DNA of 64,000 nucleotides, from assembly GCA_016288205.1 (NCBI GenBank), contig JAEEYO010000025.1, positions 62,001 through 126,000 of the forward strand, in the 5' to 3' direction. The notes under the pieces are model-generated. The model saw only the letters and a list, made by a program, of their open reading frames with translations. It ran no database searches and was not told the DNA's origin. Below, piece by piece: positions 43,401-51,199 of the stretch; positions within the stretch are counted from its first letter, which is position 1; every line of letters begins with the position of its first letter. This DNA comes from Treponema sp. (GTDB lineage: Bacteria > Spirochaetota > Spirochaetia > Treponematales > Treponemataceae). The translations under genes and the position numbers were made by a program.

Positions 43401-44894
43401 TTCCATCTCAACGGACATATTTTTCGCGGTAGAGACAGTTCCCTCCACCGAAATCTCTCCGGGCTGCTCGGCATCCTCATGTGTGTAGTCGTTGAAAGAC
43501 GCGGAGAAATCCAGTACCTTTCCGTTCACCTTGACATCCGCCTGAACCGCAGTAAGGGACACGTCACCGACGTTCAGCTGGGGGGAGAACACCGTGTACA
43601 AGTTTCCGACAGAATCCACATATATGTCCCCGGAGAAATTCGCTCCGTTCGGCAGGGTAAAATGCCTGAGCTCAAGAACTCCATTAGGCTGCAGCCCCGC
43701 AATGGCGAAGTTACCGGAGAAGGACGCGCCAATCATGCTTCCCTCGGCGTTCAATGATGCAATCCTTACGTTGCGGTTGTTTCCCGAAAGATTGAAAGAG
43801 ACATTCTCGGAGGACGGGATGATTCCATACGGCAGGAAGAAATTTCCCTTTGCCTTCCACTCGTATTCCTTGGTATTGATGTTGACGCTCGCGCTCGCAT
43901 CGGTCGTGACCTTGAGCCCCTTGAGCTTCTTGAGAGTGCCTGTCAGCGGAGGCATCTGCACGATGGAGAACGGATCAAGGTTCGTCGTGGAGACCTCAAC
44001 GGAAGCATCCCCGCTCTCAATGTTGTACTGGGCAGAGAGGGAGTACGGCATGGTCCGCTTAGTGGTCCTGAGCATGGCCATTCCGTCGCTGTACCTGACG
44101 AGGAATTCCGCTTCGCTGAGTGAATAATCCGCCTTTCTGAGCCTGTCCAGAGCCACAGTGGCAGAGCTTCCCGAAATATCCGAGACAAGGGTTCCGTCCA
44201 CCCTGATTTTCGCGCCCGCAGTTTTTCCACCCAGGGCTTCAAGGGATGCGATGAAGGTTCCGTCAACAGAAGCGTTTAGAGAGACTCCCTTCTGTCTCTG
44301 GGAAAGCTGGGTCCGCCTAAGGACAGCCGACACGTCGTTCTTGCCGTCGTTATAATGCACGCGGACATTTTTAAGCTCCACGGTAAAAGGAAGACCGAAG
44401 ATCACGTCCTTCACGGCATCAATGGACTCCTGGTTAAATCCGCCCGAATCCGCATCGTCCTTCTTCTTCCCGCCCAGAGCCATGATTTTGTCAACCACGT
44501 TGGAGTATCGGACCATATCCAGCTCTACGTCTATGTCGTTAAGGACCAGCTTGGAGAACGCCGTCTCAACATTTCCGGTAAGCAGCTTGAAGATATTGTA
44601 GCGGATCACGCCGTCCCTGATTTTGAGTATGCTTCCCCCCGTCTCAGCGTCCGTAATCTCAATTCCGTTCACGTGGATTCCGGTCAAAATGGAGGGGGAA
44701 AGGCTCCTGTAAGACACATCTATGCCGAGTGTCTCCGAAAGCTTTTCGCGGACGGTCTGCTCGTAGCGCGCGATGGTGGAATTTATGAAGGCATGGAGGG
44801 GCCTGATTATGGCATATACGCCGCCAAGCAGGATGAGAAAGAGTAAAACTGATAGCGAATTCCTAATCCACCGCTTCATAAAGAGTCCGAACAT
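40410..44894 (-). CDS. tamB: TamB-type translocation/assembly module protein
   Basis: 1494 residues. One N-terminal membrane helix (RNSLSVLLFLILLGGVYAII) anchors a very long beta-taco (AsmA/DUF490-like) chain that spans the periplasm. The C-terminal TamB domain is clear: VVLRGGEVFYLSRNFYLKQG, RKFDPELTLRAETRERD, LTSLPARSEEEIRAMLGQIL, and a terminal barrel-like DTSITLSWRIAF. TamB-type proteins bridge inner and outer membranes for protein or phospholipid delivery. It is directly followed by bamA. The start at 44894 lacks a strong ribosome-binding site, and ATG 44879 is an alternative. Confidence 0.92.
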   Translation of the reverse strand: MFGLFMKRWIRNSLSVLLFLILLGGVYAIIRPLHAFINSTIARYEQTVREKLSETLGIDVSYRSLSPSILTGIHVNGIEITDAETGGSILKIRDGVIRYNIFKLLTGNVETAFSKLVLNDIDVELDMVRYSNVVDKIMALGGKKKDDADSGGFNQESIDAVKDVIFGLPFTVELKNVRVHYNDGKNDVSAVLRRTQLSQRQKGVSLNASVDGTFIASLEALGGKTAGAKIRVDGTLVSDISGSSATVALDRLRKADYSLSEAEFLVRYSDGMAMLRTTKRTMPYSLSAQYNIESGDASVEVSTTNLDPFSIVQMPPLTGTLKKLKGLKVTTDASASVNINTKEYEWKAKGNFFLPYGIIPSSENVSFNLSGNNRNVRIASLNAEGSMIGASFSGNFAIAGLQPNGVLELRHFTLPNGANFSGDIYVDSVGNLYTVFSPQLNVGDVSLTAVQADVKVNGKVLDFSASFNDYTHEDAEQPGEISVEGTVSTAKNMSVEMEVDVNRMYLDTVVKTLGAVAGGDTEAKMSSIAPKLAPFISSGEIYLSTDMKSFTFNCPYIIVANTMEDRQMMLLSLDGSNRSVNVSQLEIVYGKQSFRATASADLFLEENQIIFGTNCFFNDIPYSLSGVFSIGQWLSMTGDYGLECNVNFTNPMNGTFQFTELPVSIFDLMLSLSLRGGFSYSNMEGLRVNVDNLELSELTDKLGISPKLALSGRLIDDGVTLDAISYTDTLSTLLGDGYVKWLFTDEGVFDIANVDIGVENDVTGEKIAISAEVTNPDGMPLGADAIMNSFYFNAEADISQFPIGRVLSRQHSDDTLSGSIVATGTLADLFMTVSLDSLSMQLQGYPLLVSGQADFVHGKIEIPNFNAVWRDFNVDDVHGELDLATFSGKLDADFRMGEDDVKLSAPIEISMESMKEPPDPEEKNYLLSLFAVPDEITVHLDADPLTGSLIKKKIPVHLTAMRAPGIIIVESDDYLGLSGYILDDGAMHFMVEEEKPLHFVLDGSVKDSLLDFHLTDLYMRLADFAFMVNSDTLNLFGGEVTGYADITGLVSDPIINGKLTGKNLDVNSPAFIPSHITASDFELNMENSTITLPETVCKIKENNINVSAGIVMDRLSLEDVSISVRTDEGHFIPLEMDKGFLNVVGKVQARLDISYGQQGIAVLGNVFVEDTQATVLDSINDLATISSKDDAAQKADDKQKNLPVSVDLDVNVGNKVNFVVNPILRGLVAPDSSVHISMDTASSQWSVKGDVVLRGGEVFYLSRNFYLKQGKIILNESQRKFDPELTLRAETRERDSYGNSVTIILTAQAQNMSSFNPTLTSLPARSEEEIRAMLGQILSGDSSSLTNMVVATGDWFAQTVFVRKIENALRDLCNFDIFSLRTSLLQNAINNGILGSASTESNNIGNYFDNSTVYIGKYFGNDIYVDAMLQWTYDQNAVSEGQDSTGRLVFRPEIGFELAAPFANIRWQMAPDLQNLQNSLVPDTSITLSWRIAF

Positions 44895-44929
44895 GCTCCG
44901 ACGGCCACGGATAACGCCTTCCGCACCGA

Positions 44930-44958
44930 TTGAATTTTTTCAGGTTCTGTGCAATACT
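44930..44958 (+). promoter_or_regulatory. Promoter of tmk
   Basis: TTGAAT (44930-44935), a 17-base spacer and AATACT (44953-44958) preceded by TGC, similar to the extended -10 at 14713. Confidence 0.5.
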
Positions 44959-45009
44959 GACCTTATCTAATAATATATCAAATTTACGCAAAATATAGAA
45001 GGTTTTTTT

Positions 45010-45660
45010 ATGATATTACACAATTTTATTGTCCTTGAGGGCATAGACGGCGCCGGCACATCCACCCAGCTGGACATTATAAGAAACAAACCGGGGACGG
45101 AAAGGTTTCTTTTCACAGCCGAGCCCACGACTTACGAGACCGGACGATTCATCAGGCGAATGCTCTCCGGGGAAATTGAGGTAAGCAACGAGACTGCGGC
45201 ATATCTTTTCGCGGCGGACAGGAACGAGCACGTCAACGGCAGGCTCAGGACCACAGGGGACAGGAACCTCATAACGGGAATAAGGGAGGCAACGAAGAGC
45301 GGAATGACCGTAATCTGCGACCGCTATCTTTTCTCAAGCCTCGCCTACCAGAGCATAAACTGCAGCCCGGATGTCCCCAGGATGCTCAACAGCCTGTTTC
45401 CGCTCCCATCCCTCCTGGTCTACCTGGACATTAACCCGGACGATGCCCTGAAAAGGATTGAAGGACGCGGGGAAAGGGAAATCTACGAGAAAAAGGACTT
45501 CCTTGAGAAGACCGTCGCGCAATACAGGCTCATTTTGAACGAGTACAGCGGTGAAAAGGGAAAAGGCATGAAAATCCTTGTTTTGGACGCTACGAAAACG
45601 AAGGAAGAAATCAATGCGGCCATAATGCGTGAAATCAAGGCTCTGGAGGTAAAATCATAA
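45010..45660 (+). CDS. tmk: Thymidylate kinase with non-canonical P-loop
   Basis: 216 residues. Phosphorylates dTMP. The family pattern is strong: VLEGIDGAGTSTQ at the N-terminus, AEPTTYETG, LFAADRNEH, the DRY block ICDRYLFSSLAYQS and the LID region RIEGRGEREIYEKKDFLE. The P-loop reads GIDGAGTST (residues 11-19), so the usual Lys of GKT/GKS is Thr. The DNA (ggc aca tcc acc) leaves no doubt about this reading. Other residues are intact, so it may be an active variant. Coupled to the next gene (one-base gap). Confidence 0.9.
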   Translation: MILHNFIVLEGIDGAGTSTQLDIIRNKPGTERFLFTAEPTTYETGRFIRRMLSGEIEVSNETAAYLFAADRNEHVNGRLRTTGDRNLITGIREATKSGMTVICDRYLFSSLAYQSINCSPDVPRMLNSLFPLPSLLVYLDINPDDALKRIEGRGEREIYEKKDFLEKTVAQYRLILNEYSGEKGKGMKILVLDATKTKEEINAAIMREIKALEVKS

Positions 45661-45661
45661 G

Positions 45662-47005
45662 ATGCTTGCGTTTATGATGGCGGTCTTCTTTTTTATGAAG
45701 CTGGTGCTGGACCCTTACCAGGAGATAATGGTGGAGTCTGCGAAATATCCGTTCAGAATAAGAAGAAAATCCCCGTCCCCCGCCAAAGAAATCACGAACA
45801 TCGCCCTTATCCTTTTAATGATTTTCTCTGTCATAGGCTGCATCGTGTTCTATCTTGACGGAGAATATCTCCAGTGTGTCCTTACCGGGATACTTTCCAT
45901 CTCGTGCATGGCGATTTTGTGTGAAAAAAACGCGATCCTGATTTATTACGACAAAAACTCAATCCACATCAGGAGGCATCTCAAATACCACGTTCTCTCC
46001 CCCGGCGATTTTACTGAATCCGTACACGACAAAAAACGGCGCAAGTACATAATCAGCTTCGGGGCAAAATCATTTTCCGTGCCGGACTACTTTCCGGGGA
46101 TTGATTTTCTGGTCGAGAATCTCAACGCGCTCAAGACACTTTTTTCCACACGAGAGGGAATGGACTTTCTGAAGGACTACATAAAGGAAAGAACCGGAAA
46201 AAGCTCGCTCATTCTTCACGCTGATTTTGAAAGGGTTGCGGGACTCCGGGACTCGAAATTCGGCGGACTGCCATACTGGAATCCGAAAATGGAATATCCC
46301 AAGGACGAAGACGGATGCGGGATGCAACTTCTTTGCCAAATCAACTTTTCGGAACTGCACGAGAAAGCGGACATTCAGCCGGGCGGGGAAAAGGATTTGC
46401 TTCCGAAAAAAGGAATCCTGCAATTCTTCATCTCCACGGATCCAGAAAATCTCTTGGCAATATATGACGACGTGGAGCAGAAAAACTGGCGGATTGTTTT
46501 CCACGATGAGATTGACGAGAGTATTTCCGAGGACGACGTAAAGCAGCTTGTCCCGGACGCGGATTTTCTTGACTGGTCCATACTGCAAAAGACCTGCGCG
46601 ATAAATTTTTCAGAAGAGACGTCTTACATGAAGCCAAGGGATTTTCAATTTGACGCTTTGCTCAAGGATGCGGCAGGAAAACTCACCCGGGATGAGAACG
46701 CCGTGCTTGATGCCGTCCGGTGCTGGAACTATTTAATGAACCCTTACGCCGACGATCTCTTTCAGATGCTTTACCAAAGCGAGTGCTATACTCTGGGCCA
46801 CCCGGATTTTGCATTCGTTGATCCAAGAGAGTCCACAGTGACGGAGGACTCCCGCTCATTCTACGACACAACCCTGCTCCAGATAAATTTTGAGGCCGCC
46901 GACCACGAGCTTTTTGAGGATGACACCTGCTCTGATCCCATGATTTTTCTCATCAATTCCGAAGATTTTGCCCGGCAGGATTTTTCAAGGGTGATGTGCT
47001 GCTAG
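45662..47005 (+). CDS. Membrane protein with DUF1963 (YwqG-like) domain
   Basis: 447 residues, starting one base after the tmk stop and without its own ribosome-binding site. Three hydrophobic segments (about 2-16, 44-65, 70-87) precede a cytoplasmic-looking domain of the DUF1963 type: DSKFGGLPYWNPKMEYPKDE, MQLLCQINFSELHE, LPKKGILQFFISTDPE, and a C-terminal TTLLQINFEAADHELFEDD. DUF1963 proteins are of unknown function and are often encoded in contact-dependent or stress loci. The membrane fusion is unusual for this family. Confidence 0.75.
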   Translation: MLAFMMAVFFFMKLVLDPYQEIMVESAKYPFRIRRKSPSPAKEITNIALILLMIFSVIGCIVFYLDGEYLQCVLTGILSISCMAILCEKNAILIYYDKNSIHIRRHLKYHVLSPGDFTESVHDKKRRKYIISFGAKSFSVPDYFPGIDFLVENLNALKTLFSTREGMDFLKDYIKERTGKSSLILHADFERVAGLRDSKFGGLPYWNPKMEYPKDEDGCGMQLLCQINFSELHEKADIQPGGEKDLLPKKGILQFFISTDPENLLAIYDDVEQKNWRIVFHDEIDESISEDDVKQLVPDADFLDWSILQKTCAINFSEETSYMKPRDFQFDALLKDAAGKLTRDENAVLDAVRCWNYLMNPYADDLFQMLYQSECYTLGHPDFAFVDPRESTVTEDSRSFYDTTLLQINFEAADHELFEDDTCSDPMIFLINSEDFARQDFSRVMCC

Positions 47006-47051
47006 TTTTTTGCTTTAATCAAAAAAAAATCAAAAAAATCCGCACATGCTA

Positions 47052-47080
47052 TTGACACAAATTCTGTTTTCCTGTAACAT
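47052..47080 (+). promoter_or_regulatory. Consensus sigma-70 promoter of the tRNA gene
   Basis: TTGACA (47052-47057), a 17-base spacer and TAACAT (47075-47080). Transcription is predicted to start about seven bases before the mature tRNA. Confidence 0.85.
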
Positions 47081-47093
47081 ACTAATCATTCGT

Positions 47094-47166
47094 GGTGGCG
47101 TAGTCCAGTCGGTAGAACAACGGACTCATATTCCGTATGTCAGTGGTTCGATCCCACTCGCCACTA
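47094..47166 (+). tRNA. tRNA with CAU anticodon (probably elongator Met)
   Basis: Seventy-three bases fold as a cloverleaf: acceptor GGTGGCG/CGCCACT, D arm GTCC/GAAC, anticodon stem ACGGA/TCCGT with loop CTCATAT, T arm AGTGG/CCACT with TTCGATC, discriminator A; CCA is not encoded. The anticodon stem lacks the three G-C pairs of an initiator. tRNA-Ile with a modified C34 cannot be fully excluded. Two irregular pairs are visible: G1-U72 and C12-A23. It has a consensus promoter upstream and a terminator downstream. Confidence 0.9.
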
Positions 47167-47177
47167 TACTCAAGAAG

Positions 47178-47207
47178 GGACAGTTCATTTTTGGGCTGTC
47201 CTTTTTT
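47178..47207 (+). terminator. Terminator of the tRNA gene
   Basis: GGACAG (47178-47183) pairs with CTGTCC (47196-47201), followed by six T residues. It separates the tRNA from argF, whose reading frame runs open upstream through the tRNA. Confidence 0.85.
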
Positions 47208-47255
47208 CTTTTGGCACGCTCCCTAAATCAGGAAGACCGTCCGAGGAGGATAACT

Positions 47256-48206
47256 ATGGAAGCTGAAAAATTTGAAAGTCCGTTCAAGGGCCGCAGCCTT
47301 CTGAACTGGATTGATTGGACACCGGATGAAATACTCCAGATTCTGGACTATGCTTTCCTCGTAAAGAAGCAGTCCCACGCGGGTGAGGTGCACCAGCGTT
47401 TTCTGGGAAAGACCATCGCGTTGATTTTTGAAAAACGCTCCACAAGAACCCGCTCCTCATTTGAGACGGCTTTCGGCGAGGAGGGAGGACATCCCGTATT
47501 CATGTCAACCGCGGACATTCAGCTCGGCGGCAAGGAAAGCGTAGAGGACACAGCGAGGGTCATGGGTCGCATGTTCAACGCGATTGAGTTCCGTGGCTTC
47601 AAGCAGGAGCACGTGGAGCAGCTCGCGAAATACTCAGGAATCCCCGTGATCAACGGACTCACCGACGACTTCCACCCCACCCAGGTTCTTGCCGACGTGA
47701 TGACCCTCAAGGAGCATTTCGGAAAGCTCAAGGGACTCACAGTCTGCTTCTGCGGAGACGGAAGAAACAACATGGCACGCTCGCTCATGCTGATCTGCTC
47801 AAAGCTCGGAATGAATTTCTCATTGTTCTCACCGAAGGAGCTGTTTCCGGCGCAGGACATACTCGACATCTGCAAGCCGTTCGCGGAAAAATCAGGCGCG
47901 AAGATTGCGGTCTCATCCGAAAAGGACGTGGTCGTGGGCGCCGACTGTCTCTATACTGATGTATGGGTATCAATGGGCGAGGAAAAGCTCAAGGAAGAGA
48001 GGATCCGTCTGCTCAGGGACTACCAGGTGAACGCCGATTTGATGAAGCACACCGGAAAAAAGACCGTATTCCTGCACTGTCTTCCCGCCGTCAAGGAACA
48101 GGAAGTCACCGAGGAGGTCTTTGAGGGACCCGACAGTCTGGTTTGGGACGAGGCCGAGAACCGTAAGCACACGATCAAGGCAATAATGCTCGCCCTCATA
48201 AAATAA
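47256..48206 (+). CDS. argF: Ornithine carbamoyltransferase
   Basis: 316 residues from ATG 47256 with GAGGAGGA at 47243-47250; the open frame continues upstream through the tRNA but that is not coding. Condenses carbamoyl phosphate and ornithine to citrulline, or the reverse in arginine catabolism. Motifs: carbamoyl-phosphate-binding STRTRSSFE, FHPTQVLADVMT, ornithine loop DVWVSMGEE and HCLPAVKEQEVTEEVF. No other arginine genes lie nearby, so anabolic versus catabolic use cannot be judged. Confidence 0.95.
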   Translation: MEAEKFESPFKGRSLLNWIDWTPDEILQILDYAFLVKKQSHAGEVHQRFLGKTIALIFEKRSTRTRSSFETAFGEEGGHPVFMSTADIQLGGKESVEDTARVMGRMFNAIEFRGFKQEHVEQLAKYSGIPVINGLTDDFHPTQVLADVMTLKEHFGKLKGLTVCFCGDGRNNMARSLMLICSKLGMNFSLFSPKELFPAQDILDICKPFAEKSGAKIAVSSEKDVVVGADCLYTDVWVSMGEEKLKEERIRLLRDYQVNADLMKHTGKKTVFLHCLPAVKEQEVTEEVFEGPDSLVWDEAENRKHTIKAIMLALIK

Positions 48207-48258
48207 ACGTGACCTTTAAATTTTGCAAAAAAATTTGCCCAAATAACGCAAATTATCC

Positions 48259-48287
48259 TTGCAAAACCTCAAGTTTGAAATTATACT
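48259..48287 (+). promoter_or_regulatory. Promoter of the secreted-protein gene
   Basis: TTGCAA (48259-48264), a 17-base spacer and TATACT (48282-48287). The predicted transcript begins at the edge of the palindromic repeat at 48296, which then lies in the leader. Confidence 0.6.
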
Positions 48288-48295
48288 ATTATTAA

Positions 48296-48332
48296 GGCAG
48301 CCTCTAGGGACATCCGTTTTTAGACGCTGCCC
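48296..48332. repeat. Short palindromic intergenic repeat
   Basis: GGCAGCCTCTA and TAGACGCTGCC form the arms (six outer pairs, a mismatch, four inner pairs) around a changed centre. It matches the 33681 copy in its outer arms (GCCTCTA) and in GTTTTTAGA. Confidence 0.45.
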
Positions 48333-48408
48333 AAATAAGATTGATTTTCCGCACGTCAAACCGGTGTACAAGGCCCGGAAAGAAAGCGGAGATTCGAGGA
48401 AGGATTTT

Positions 48409-48846
48409 ATGAAAAAAATTATCATTGCGGCACTGCTGGCCGTATGCATGGCAATCCCCGCTCTGGCCCAGAGCAACTCTTCGGACTCAACTCCAATCTG
48501 GAACCACGGGGACAATGTTTCCGACATCACATATCACTCTACCCCGGTCTACAGCATTATGCAGACAAAGGACGCATACGTGGTGTTCTATCAGACCCAG
48601 GGACTCAAGGTTGAGAAGACAATAATCCCCAAGGACTGGCAGAAGGCGGGAGAAGACAAGAAGCTCTATTTCCGCAACAAGGCTCCGGGACTTGACACTT
48701 ACATGACAGTAGTCTACAAGGGTGGCTCTTTCCACCGCGTAATTCTTACGGTAAATCCGAGCAAGCTCGACCCGGTTTGGGACGTAGCTCCAAGTTACGC
48801 GCAGGTTGACGCTTCCGGCATAGACACTCTGGAAGTGAAATTCTAA
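48409..48846 (+). CDS. Small secreted protein of unknown function
   Basis: 145 residues from ATG 48409, with GAGGAAGGA upstream. The signal peptide is KKIIIAALLAVCMAIPALA with cleavage before QSN. The mature domain (about 125 residues) is beta-rich: ITYHSTPVYSIMQTKDAYVV, GLKVEKTIIPKDW, GLDTYMTVVYKGGSFHRVIL and a terminal IDTLEVKF. It may be periplasmic. It has its own promoter, with a palindromic repeat in the leader. No family is recognised. Confidence 0.7.
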   Translation: MKKIIIAALLAVCMAIPALAQSNSSDSTPIWNHGDNVSDITYHSTPVYSIMQTKDAYVVFYQTQGLKVEKTIIPKDWQKAGEDKKLYFRNKAPGLDTYMTVVYKGGSFHRVILTVNPSKLDPVWDVAPSYAQVDASGIDTLEVKF

Positions 48847-48948
48847 GAGAAATTGCTATCTAACTTCTAAAAGCAGAACAAAAGCTCAGGAATGGGTCGG
48901 ACGTGGTCTCTCATGCCCGGCCATTTTCTGTTGACAAAGGTGGAAAAA

Positions 48949-49932
48949 ATGGTACCTATTACAGAGCAGCAGGTGGAATCCTTCAGAACCTTCATCGAAG
49001 CCCATGACACGTTTTTGATTGCGGGGCACAAGGAGCCGGACGGAGACTGCATGGCATCCAGCATAGGAATGGCGAACATTCTCAAGCATCTCGGCAAAAA
49101 ATACACTCTGCTCAACGCGGGTCCATTCAAGAGAGCGGAAATCAAAAAATTCGCACCACTTTTCAGAAGCGACGTTCCACGCATGTCGGCTCAGGACAAG
49201 GCAAGATGCGGACTTATAATAGTGGACTGCTCCGAAATCTCACGTCTTGGAGAGCTGGACGGAAGCCTTGAGGGACTTGACACCTTCATCGTGGACCATC
49301 ACAAGACATCCGATGCGAACGCACCCCATTGCATAATCAATCCCTCCTCCCCGGCTGCGGCATGTCTCGTCCAGCAGATCCACGAGGGTCTAATCGGAAA
49401 GCCAGACGCAAACGAGGCCCACACGCTTTTCTTCGGACTTGCGACCGACTCAGGATTTTTCCGATACCTGAACCAGAATGACTCAAGCGTCTTTGAATGT
49501 GCCTCAAGACTCACGGACGCGGGCGTAAATCCAAGGGAAATATATCAGGAGATGACCGGGGGTAAGCCCTGGAACACAAGGAAGCTCCTTGCCATAATGC
49601 TTGAGAGAGCCGAAAGATACTGCAACGGAAAGCTGGTCGTCACCTACGAGGAGCAGGCGGACACAAGAAAATACGGTCAGGAAGGAAGGGACTCGGACGC
49701 GCTGTACACGCTCATGCTTTCCACCGAGGGAGTCGAGGCGGTTCTTTTCGTAAGGCAGGAGAGCGACACAAACTGTACGGCGGGATTCAGGTCCGTCGGT
49801 GAGTGCGACGTAAGCGCAATAGCTGCGAAATTCGGCGGCGGCGGCCACAAAAACGCGTCAGGAGCGAGCATACAGGGCCGTCTTGAGGGAATAATCCCCG
49901 CAATCATAGAAGAGTTCGAAAAAGTTCTGTAG
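48949..49932 (+). CDS. nrnA: NrnA-type DHH/DHHA1 phosphoesterase (nanoRNase/PAP phosphatase)
   Basis: 327 residues from ATG 48949 (AGGTGG upstream); a frame start at 48892 was rejected. It degrades short oligoribonucleotides (and, in relatives, pAp or cyclic-dinucleotide products such as pGpG/pApA). Motifs: IAGHKEPDGDCMASSIGMAN, LIIVDCSEISRLG, the DHH block FIVDHHKTSD and the DHHA1 block AKFGGGGHKNASGAS. Length is typical. The clean-up of linear dinucleotides would complement c-di-GMP signalling (a PilZ gene lies in this window), but that link is inferred. Confidence 0.92.
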   Translation: MVPITEQQVESFRTFIEAHDTFLIAGHKEPDGDCMASSIGMANILKHLGKKYTLLNAGPFKRAEIKKFAPLFRSDVPRMSAQDKARCGLIIVDCSEISRLGELDGSLEGLDTFIVDHHKTSDANAPHCIINPSSPAAACLVQQIHEGLIGKPDANEAHTLFFGLATDSGFFRYLNQNDSSVFECASRLTDAGVNPREIYQEMTGGKPWNTRKLLAIMLERAERYCNGKLVVTYEEQADTRKYGQEGRDSDALYTLMLSTEGVEAVLFVRQESDTNCTAGFRSVGECDVSAIAAKFGGGGHKNASGASIQGRLEGIIPAIIEEFEKVL

Positions 49933-49953
49933 GCAAGCTGAGCTTTCCTGTAA

Positions 49954-51150
49954 TTAGTCGTCCGCCCTCTCATGCACAAAATTGATGAATTCCCACGTCT
50001 CCGCAAGGCTTGAGGTCTTCGCCGTGTACATATAGCGTCCCATCTGCGGCCAGTTCATGCGCGGCATCTCCTCCTGCATCACGATTTTCTGACCGTAAGC
50101 GTCCATTATCTCCTCGTGGGTGTGGACATATCTGTGGCAGTCACGCCGGCTTGCATAGGCACACCATGAGTGCTCGTCCTTCTGCGGATGAATCAGCTTG
50201 TCTTCCGTAACCATGTCGGCGAAAATCTGGTAGACATCGGTGCTGTGGGCGAAATTCATCATGTCTGTCGTATACCCACCGGCGGGCCTCATGTTCACTT
50301 CCAGAGCAACGAAATCACCCTTGTCCCCCAATCCGGGCTTAGGGTCATTCAGACGGAAAAACTCAAGGTGCACGAAGCGGCTTTTCACACCGAACGCTTT
50401 CACAGTCTTTCTGCCAAGAGTCCGAAGACCCTCGGGAACAGTGTCTGCCGTAAAATACCAGAGGTCAAGCTGCTTCTCAACTATGTCCATGATTGACGGA
50501 GGCCATGTCGTCATTGATTCAAAGAGCGGATCTCCGTTTGAGTCAACTATCGCGTCGTATGAGCAGATGTCCCCGGAAATGAATTCCTCCATAACGTAGG
50601 GTGTCTCAATTCTCCGGTCAAAAAATGACTTAAGCCCATCAAGGTCAACAATCTTGTAAGTGTCCGTGGCTCCTACGCCGATGTCGGGCTTGGCGATGAT
50701 TGGAAAGGAAACCTCGTCGGTAAATCTCTTAGCGGAATCAAAATCCGTGACCTTGTGCTGTCTTGCCGTCGGAATGCCGTTGTCAAGGTAAATTCTCTTC
50801 ATCAGGGACTTTTCCTTTATGAAATCAACCCTGTCCGCCTGTATGCCGCTTGTGACGTTGAAATCAGTACGAAGCCTCGCATCCTGAACAAGCCAGAACT
50901 CGTTGTTGGATTCAATCCAGTCAATCTTGCCGTATTTGTAGGAGAAAAAAGCAACGGCCTTAAAAACCTGTGCATAATCCGAGAGCTTGTCTACGAAATA
51001 ATATTCAGTCAGGCTCGACTTTAGCTCCTTGGAAAGCGTATTGTACGGCGCGTCCCCAATTCCAAGCACGTTGGCTCCGTTTTTATGAAGCCTGTCGCAG
51101 AAATTCTGATAGGTGCGCGGAAAATTCGGCGAGATAAAAATGAAATTCAT
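49954..51150 (-). CDS. ATP-grasp domain enzyme of unknown substrate
   Basis: 398 residues from ATG 51150, with GGGAGGAGCTT upstream; a start six codons earlier was not used. The pre-ATP-grasp domain begins FIFISPNFPRTYQNFC. The ATP-grasp fold shows DFIKEKSLMKRIYLDNGIPT, FPIIAKPDIGVGATDTYKIV, TPYVMEEFISGDICSYDAIV, HLEFFRL and ALEVNMRPAGGYTTDMMNF (Mg-binding E and N). It ligates a carboxylate to an amine or similar group, as in carbamoyl-phosphate-synthase-like or amino-acid ligases. The substrate cannot be read from sequence. It neighbours an esterase on the same strand. Confidence 0.82.
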   Translation of the reverse strand: MNFIFISPNFPRTYQNFCDRLHKNGANVLGIGDAPYNTLSKELKSSLTEYYFVDKLSDYAQVFKAVAFFSYKYGKIDWIESNNEFWLVQDARLRTDFNVTSGIQADRVDFIKEKSLMKRIYLDNGIPTARQHKVTDFDSAKRFTDEVSFPIIAKPDIGVGATDTYKIVDLDGLKSFFDRRIETPYVMEEFISGDICSYDAIVDSNGDPLFESMTTWPPSIMDIVEKQLDLWYFTADTVPEGLRTLGRKTVKAFGVKSRFVHLEFFRLNDPKPGLGDKGDFVALEVNMRPAGGYTTDMMNFAHSTDVYQIFADMVTEDKLIHPQKDEHSWCAYASRRDCHRYVHTHEEIMDAYGQKIVMQEEMPRMNWPQMGRYMYTAKTSSLAETWEFINFVHERADD

Positions 51151-51199
51151 AAGCTCCTCCCAAATCAAGATAATTCAGTACAAGTCATGCCACCTGCAA

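Noticed and set aside
47212-47228. Sigma-54-like TTGGCAC before argF
   Set aside because: There is no GC at the -12 position.
47046-47255. Upstream extension of the argF reading frame through the tRNA gene
   Set aside because: The stretch holds a promoter, a tRNA and a terminator; ATG 47256 has a strong ribosome-binding site and matches the family start.
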